A stretch of 41,566 nt of DNA, taken from the NCBI GenBank assembly GCA_903927955.1, contig CAIYOW010000024.1:1-41566 (forward strand), given 5' to 3'. Every line of letters starts with the position of its first letter. The first letter of the stretch is position 1. This DNA comes from an uncultured Methylococcaceae bacterium (lineage in GTDB: Bacteria; Pseudomonadota; Gammaproteobacteria; Methylococcales; Methylomonadaceae). The notes beneath the pieces were generated by a model. It saw only the letters and a program-made list of their open reading frames with translations, had not been told where the DNA came from and searched no databases. This document shows, in pieces, positions 37,428 to 41,566 of the stretch. The position numbers and the translations under genes were made by a program.

Positions 37428-38348
37428 ATGCTTATTCAGTGGTACCCCGGTCACATGCACAAGGCCAGCAAAGAGCTTAAAGCCATTTTGCCGCAGGTCG
37501 ATTTAATTATTGAGGTGTTGGACGCGCGTATTCCGTTCAGCAGCCAAAACCCTATGCTGGCAAGTATACGCGGTGACAAGCCGTGCATAAAAGTGCTCAA
37601 CAAAAGCGATCTTGCCGACCCCGAACAAACCGCTGTGTGGCAAAGCTATCTGGAGCGGGAGCAAAGCATCAGAACATTGCCGGTCACCAATGAGCAACCG
37701 GAAAAAATCAGACAATTGCCCGATTTATGCCACAAGATGCTGCCAGACCGTAGTGAAGGCAAATTGCTGAACACCCTGATTATGGGTATACCTAACGTCG
37801 GCAAATCCACGTTAATCAACATTTTGGCGGGGCGCACCATTGCCAAAACCGGCAATGAACCAGCCATCACCAAAATGCAGCAGCGCATCGCCTTGGACAA
37901 CGATATTGTGTTGTTGGATACGCCCGGCATGTTGTGGCCTAATTTGGACAATAAAAACAGTGGTTATCGCTTGGCAATCACGGGGGCCATTAAAGATACC
38001 GCGATCAATCACGAAGACATTGCTTTTTTTGCCGCCGACTATTTTTTGAAGCATTATACCGATTGTTTACAAACGCGCTTTGATTTGCCGGAAAAACCGA
38101 CCACGGAACAACATTTGCTGGAAATGATAGGCAAGGCACGCGGCTGTTTACGGGCAGGCGGGCAAGTCGATATGGATAGGGTGGCTAAAATCTTGCTCAA
38201 TGAGTTCCGTACGGGGGCGTTGGGCAGAATCAGTTTGGAAACACCGGCCATGATGGAGCAAGAGCTGGCGGAGTTGGTGATTATTCGGGAAGAGAAGGAA
38301 GCCAAGAAAAAAGCCCGCCAGAAGAATGCTAAGCAACGGCGGGGATAA
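37428..38348 (+). CDS. ylqF: Ribosome biogenesis GTPase YlqF/RbgA
   Basis: This 306-residue GTPase has the circularly permuted motif order of the YlqF/YawG group: G4 (VLNKSDLADP) comes before G1 (GIPNVGKSTLIN) and G3 (LLDTPGMLWP). It begins with the family's IQWYPGHMHKASKEL. In Bacillus the homologue acts in late assembly of the 50S subunit; the role in Gram-negative bacteria is less well studied. The C-terminus ends in a basic tail (REEKEAKKKARQKNAKQRRG), fitting rRNA contact. Confidence 0.92.
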   Translation: MLIQWYPGHMHKASKELKAILPQVDLIIEVLDARIPFSSQNPMLASIRGDKPCIKVLNKSDLADPEQTAVWQSYLEREQSIRTLPVTNEQPEKIRQLPDLCHKMLPDRSEGKLLNTLIMGIPNVGKSTLINILAGRTIAKTGNEPAITKMQQRIALDNDIVLLDTPGMLWPNLDNKNSGYRLAITGAIKDTAINHEDIAFFAADYFLKHYTDCLQTRFDLPEKPTTEQHLLEMIGKARGCLRAGGQVDMDRVAKILLNEFRTGALGRISLETPAMMEQELAELVIIREEKEAKKKARQKNAKQRRG

Positions 38349-38352
38349 ATCC

Positions 38353-38547
38353 ATGAAAACAGTACGCGTAACGATTGATGCAAATTCAAATGGCGGACGC
38401 ATTGATCCGGCACGGGTTGATGCCAGCACAGAACATGACATCGCAAGGCAAATGGTAGAAGATGAAACCGAAGCCCTGCTAGATGCCGCCAAATTTGCCC
38501 GAAGGGCGAGTAGGTCTTCGGAACAAAGCCCCAGAAGCGGCACTTAA
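38353..38547 (+). pseudogene. Antitoxin-like HTH protein, truncated
   Basis: The 64-residue frame (ATG 38353, 4 bases after ylqF) begins like the N-terminal part of helix-turn-helix antitoxin-type regulators: MKTVRVTIDANSNGGRIDPA, then TEHDIARQMVEDETEALLDA and AKFARRASR. In such proteins this leads into an HTH (RLGLSQ.EFA). Here the similarity ends after FARR, the tail becomes SSEQSPRSGT and the frame stops. Another frame over the next bases (LRNKAPEAALNALKI) resembles the end of such regulators, which would fit an internal deletion with frameshift. No toxin gene is adjacent. A real short protein cannot be excluded. Confidence 0.45.
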
Positions 38548-38571
38548 TGCCCTAAAGATAACGCCCCCTCT

Positions 38572-40191
38572 TTACGAGCTACAAGACAACATAGAACACC
38601 CCGCCCGTGATCTTGCCCAATCGGGGCGTTTGGCGGCAAACTCGGTTTTATCCGGTTGTTCATCATAGGGGTGGCGCAACACTTCCAACAATTCATTAAC
38701 CCCCGAAAAGTCGCCCTGTTCCGCCTTGTCGATAGCCAATTGGGCAAGGTAGTTCCGCAATACATACTTTGGATTAACGGCATTCATTTTCTGGCGTTTT
38801 TGTTGCTCAGGCAGGCCATCGGTTTGCAAACGGCGGCGGTAACGTTGCAGCCAGTCGCCTAGGCGTTTTTGGTAATCAGCGGTCAGTTGTTCGGGCACAT
38901 AAAAAGCATCTTGCAGGGGCGCGGTCAAGGTATCGTTATCAGGGTATTGCCGATAGGTTTCAATCAGCGCCAGTTTGCGGTAGAAAATGCTCATATCCGT
39001 TTCCACACTCTGCAACACGTTTAAAAGGTCTGCAAACAAATCATCGTCGGTGTTGGCCTGATAGGCTATCAAGCCCAATTTGTCCGCCATCATGGTTTGC
39101 CAACCTACCGTAAAGGCTTGGCTATAGCCGCTCAAGGCTTGTTTGAGTGGTTCGACCTGTTGTATCAGCGGGTATAAGGCATTGGCGAGCTGGCTCAAGT
39201 TCCAAAAGGCAATTTGTGGCTGGTTGCCAAAACGGTAGCGCCGGTCTCGTGCATCGGTGGTGTTAGGTGTCCAGTCCGAGTCGTAATTTTCCAGCCAACC
39301 GTAAGGGCCATAGTCAATGGTCAAGCCCAGTATGGACATATTGTCGGTGTTCATCACCCCATGCACAAAGCCCACCCGTTGCCAATGCACAATCATGCTG
39401 GCGGTGCGGCGGCATACTTCGGCAAACCATTCTGTATACACCGATGGGGATAATTCCACTGAAGGGGCTAGCCAGTCGGCAAAATCGGTGCGGATAGTGT
39501 AATCGAGCAGTGCTTTTAACAACCCCAGGTCATCGCGTGACACGGGCAGTTGGAACGAGCCAAAACGGGTGAATGACGGTGCCAGGCGGCAAACAATGGC
39601 GCCTTGCTCAACTTGCGGGTTGCCATTGTAAAACATATCGCGGACGACCGATTCGCCGGTCAGCACCAAGCTTAAGGCTCGGGTGGTCGGCACACCCAAA
39701 TGGAACATCGCTTCACTGCATAAAAATTCGCGCACGGAAGAACGCAACACCGCCAAGCCGTCGGCACTGCGTGAATACGGGGTTAGCCCCGCACCCTTCA
39801 ATTGCAAGGCCCAACGCTGGCCTTGGCCATTGACCACCTCGCCCAGATTAATCGCCCGCCCATCACCCAGCTGCCCCGCCCAATAACCAAACTGATGGCC
39901 ACCGTAACAAGTGGCATAAGGCATCATGCCCTCTGCCAAACGGTTACCGGCAAAAATCTGGGCAAAATCCTCCGACAGGCAATCAGTGGCACCCAAACCA
40001 AGCAGCTCTGCCGCTTCTGTGCTAAAAGCCACCAAGCGGGGTTGGCTAACGGGGGTGGGTGTTACATACGAATAACACGCCCCATAGACTTGCCGCCGAT
40101 AATTATCGGTTTCAGGGTCGCCCGGCAGTTCGCTTACAAATCGGTTGTCGAAAGTTAGCTTATCAAGTGGGGTGGTGTGTTTTGGGGGCAT
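38572..40191 (-). CDS. selO: SelO/YdiU family protein AMPylator
   Basis: This 539-residue pseudokinase-fold protein transfers AMP to protein side chains and is linked to redox control. It has the family motifs YATCYGGHQFGYWAGQLGDG, LQLKGAGLTPYSRSADGLAV, the active-site segment HGVMNTDNMSILG and DYGPYGWLENYD. The C-terminus ends MLSCSS, with Cys where the eukaryotic members have selenocysteine. Length and ending match the bacterial YdiU/SelO proteins. The 3' end is convergent with the antitoxin-like remnant. Confidence 0.94.
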   Translation of the reverse strand: MPPKHTTPLDKLTFDNRFVSELPGDPETDNYRRQVYGACYSYVTPTPVSQPRLVAFSTEAAELLGLGATDCLSEDFAQIFAGNRLAEGMMPYATCYGGHQFGYWAGQLGDGRAINLGEVVNGQGQRWALQLKGAGLTPYSRSADGLAVLRSSVREFLCSEAMFHLGVPTTRALSLVLTGESVVRDMFYNGNPQVEQGAIVCRLAPSFTRFGSFQLPVSRDDLGLLKALLDYTIRTDFADWLAPSVELSPSVYTEWFAEVCRRTASMIVHWQRVGFVHGVMNTDNMSILGLTIDYGPYGWLENYDSDWTPNTTDARDRRYRFGNQPQIAFWNLSQLANALYPLIQQVEPLKQALSGYSQAFTVGWQTMMADKLGLIAYQANTDDDLFADLLNVLQSVETDMSIFYRKLALIETYRQYPDNDTLTAPLQDAFYVPEQLTADYQKRLGDWLQRYRRRLQTDGLPEQQKRQKMNAVNPKYVLRNYLAQLAIDKAEQGDFSGVNELLEVLRHPYDEQPDKTEFAAKRPDWARSRAGCSMLSCSS

Positions 40192-40216
40192 AAGAGTAGT
40201 CTATTAAAGCACGGGG

Positions 40217-41122
40217 TTACCGACCGCCAAAAGCGCGAAAAAATCGCCGGTAAAAAGGTTGCCCCGGTTGGTCACTTAGCTGGTCTTTATTTATGTAATT
40301 AAGACTAATTGTCCCATCCGCTTTCAACGTAGCCCCTTTAGCGGCGTGTACCTCACGTTTTCCATCAACCATTTGGCTGCTAGTGAGTCCAGTCGCACCG
40401 TAGACACGGCAAATATAACCACGCCCTGCCAGCGTTCCCGCAAGGCGTTGCGCGAAGCACTGAACAGTCTGAAGTTCGCGTGTCTCTAAACCACCGCTGT
40501 AACAGGCAACTAATGAGATATCGAATTTGACTCCCGGTGGTAGTCCCTCGTTGATCAACAGGCTAGCAAGTGTGACTGGGTCAATATGGCGCTTTTCGCA
40601 GTGCTGCCATCCCTCGCAAATCGTTTTATCGTGAGCAAGTGCCGGACATTTATATGTTAGATTACCACCGAGTGCATTCGAATGGCCGATAATGTAAAGA
40701 GTATCGCCTTTGGCAATGTCGGCTAGAGCCTTTGTTTTTACCGTGGACGGCATCGCTTGAGCGATATACTCCGGTGCGGTGCAGGGTTTCAGTGCTACCC
40801 CCACACTCATCTTCATGGGTTTGGGAGCAACTCCAGCCTCAAGCGATAGGATATTATCGGAAGGCCGCCCTAGGATTTTTAAGGCTTTTGCTGTTCCTTT
40901 TACAGCTTCTCCAGCTCTAGGTATCTCAATCCAGATGAGGGATTGACGGCAGTCTGTGGGAATTGCCCCCTTGTTTATGATGGTCTCCACCATGTCGATG
41001 ATGTAAGCATCGCCTTCAAATGCAAGACTAATCTTATCCTTAAATGCCTGTGCCGATTTTACCTGCTTGCAGACCAAACTCATCATGGCTAGACCGGGAA
41101 CATAGATTAATGATTTTGTCAT
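40217..41122 (-). CDS. Protein of unknown function with caspase-like (clan CD) His/Cys pattern
   Basis: I do not recognise this 301-residue protein as a named family. It has no clear signal peptide. The middle shows a pattern typical of clan CD cysteine peptidases and CHAT domains: a hydrophobic strand ending in His (DTLYIIGHSNALGG, His147) and, about 60 residues on, a strand ending in Cys (FDISLVACYSGG, Cys207). These would be the catalytic dyad. Several other cysteines (158, 169, 175) lie between them. Residues 1-100 are of unknown fold. The gene stands alone between selO and an IS-disrupted region, so it may be accessory. A peptidase role is inference from two motifs. Confidence 0.65.
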   Translation of the reverse strand: MTKSLIYVPGLAMMSLVCKQVKSAQAFKDKISLAFEGDAYIIDMVETIINKGAIPTDCRQSLIWIEIPRAGEAVKGTAKALKILGRPSDNILSLEAGVAPKPMKMSVGVALKPCTAPEYIAQAMPSTVKTKALADIAKGDTLYIIGHSNALGGNLTYKCPALAHDKTICEGWQHCEKRHIDPVTLASLLINEGLPPGVKFDISLVACYSGGLETRELQTVQCFAQRLAGTLAGRGYICRVYGATGLTSSQMVDGKREVHAAKGATLKADGTISLNYINKDQLSDQPGQPFYRRFFRAFGGR

Positions 41123-41377
41123 TGTAGGTACTCATTGTAAATATAGGATTAATGGGAGTGCCAGTGGTATCAGCATAAAGTAAATCCCCCTTTTCCTTTT
41201 TTCTCTATCGTAAATGACGACAAGCACTTTTTGCCTTAAACCAAATCCGGGGGGGGTGTCGATTCACAAAAAATACCTATCAATATGATTTTAAGATAGA
41301 TTATGTTATAAAATAGGCTCAACGTATATTCATTTATTGAGAGTGGTATGACTTATTTTATCCACGAAGAATAGACT

Positions 41378-41461
41378 GTGGAAATATATACCCAAAACAT
41401 CACCATTGTCCAGATAATTGGAAGCCTACATTCAGACAGATCGTTTTTGGGTGGTGGTTAA
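41378..41461 (+). pseudogene. 5' fragment of a possible STAS-domain gene, cut by an IS1-like element
   Basis: From GTG 41378 the frame reads VEIYTQNITIVQIIGSLHSD, resembling the first strand and turn of STAS (anti-sigma-factor antagonist) domains, then SFLGGG and a stop. The terminal GGG-stop codons are those of the presumed left end of the IS element (GGTGGTGGTTAA from about 41450). The region 41123-41377 upstream contains no other gene; a possible -10 TATAAA lies near 41310. Confidence 0.35.
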
Positions 41462-41566
41462 ATTTATAGTGATGATAGATAATTCACCACATGATAGAAG
41501 AAAAAATCACCTACCGATGTCAGGCTTGTGAAAGCACTGATTTGATAAAAAATGGCCATTCCGGCA
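41450..41566 (+). mobile_element. Left end of an IS1-like insertion sequence, continues beyond the window
   Basis: GGTGGTGGTTAAATTTATAG at 41450 resembles the GGTRATG-type ends of IS1 elements and precedes the transposase start by about 40 bases. The right end and any target duplication are outside the window. Confidence 0.45.
41491..41566 (+). CDS. IS1-family transposase (InsA-like) N-terminus, partial
   Basis: The 25 visible residues from ATG 41491 (MIEEKITYRCQACESTDLIK) contain a CxxC zinc-ribbon half followed by a KNGHSG turn, as at the start of IS1 InsA proteins, where a second CxxC comes about 20 residues later. The gene runs off the right edge. IS1595 or other zinc-ribbon transposases begin in a similar way and cannot be excluded. 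Confidence 0.65.
   Translation, partial: MIEEKITYRCQACESTDLIKNGHSG

Overview
The window looks like a chromosomal segment of a gammaproteobacterium, most likely a methanotroph or methylotroph of the order Methylococcales. The reasons are a MxaD-like protein next to a YVTN/PQQ-associated beta-propeller protein at the left edge, a complete Na+-NQR operon, the gammaproteobacterial form of gshA, recQ and selO, and a two-end tmRNA with an ANDENYSMAIAA tag. The assignment is inference; there is no rRNA or housekeeping phylogenetic marker here.

Layout. 1-1772: methylotrophy-associated fragment (MxaD-like, beta-propeller, small unknown protein). 1817-3612: a two-gene ATPase/DUF4276 (Toprim-like) module that resembles anti-phage systems and carries an in-frame duplicated repeat. 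3802-23025: a large organosulfur scavenging region. 23065-25761: a small unknown gene and a gshA-cysH operon (glutathione synthesis and sulfate assimilation). 25905-28061: recQ. 28274-34280: nqrABCDEF, ending at a strong terminator. 34442-34819: tmRNA, followed by a terminator and what may be the scar of an integrated element. 35159-40191: agmatine deiminase, a tiny membrane protein, yfbR, ylqF, a broken antitoxin-like gene and selO. 40217-41566: a protein with a caspase-like (clan CD) His/Cys pattern, a possible STAS-domain gene fragment and the start of an IS1-like transposase cut by the window edge.

The organosulfur region is the most interesting part. It encodes SfnB, an OprO/OprP-like porin, RibBA, SfnC, an SfnR-type sigma-54 activator, SsuD, a second SfnC paralogue, an amidohydrolase-family protein, MsuE/SsuE-type FMN reductase, SfnG, a degenerate acyl-CoA-synthetase-like protein and a complete five-gene branched-chain-amino-acid-type ABC transporter. 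Five separate transcription starts in it carry the same sigma-54 promoter pattern, TGGC-N8-TGCW with exact GG/GC spacing: upstream of the porin, ribBA, sfnC-sfnR, ssuD and msuE. I read this as one nitrogen-type-sigma-factor regulon. It would let an organosulfur compound pass the outer membrane (porin) and inner membrane (ABC transporter), supply extra flavin (RibBA) and reduced FMN (MsuE), and release sulfite from sulfones and sulfonates (SfnG, SfnC, SsuD), which the nearby cysH/gshA part of sulfur metabolism complements.

Two proteins inside these operons look like enzymes that have lost catalytic residues while keeping an open reading frame: the truncated acyl-CoA-synthetase-like protein (no P-loop, no YGxTE motif, no C-terminal domain) and the amidohydrolase (no N-terminal HxH, Ser in place of the usual late Asp). 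Together with a HAAT-type transporter in place of the usual SsuABC, they make this a candidate for an undescribed variant of sulfone/sulfonate acquisition.
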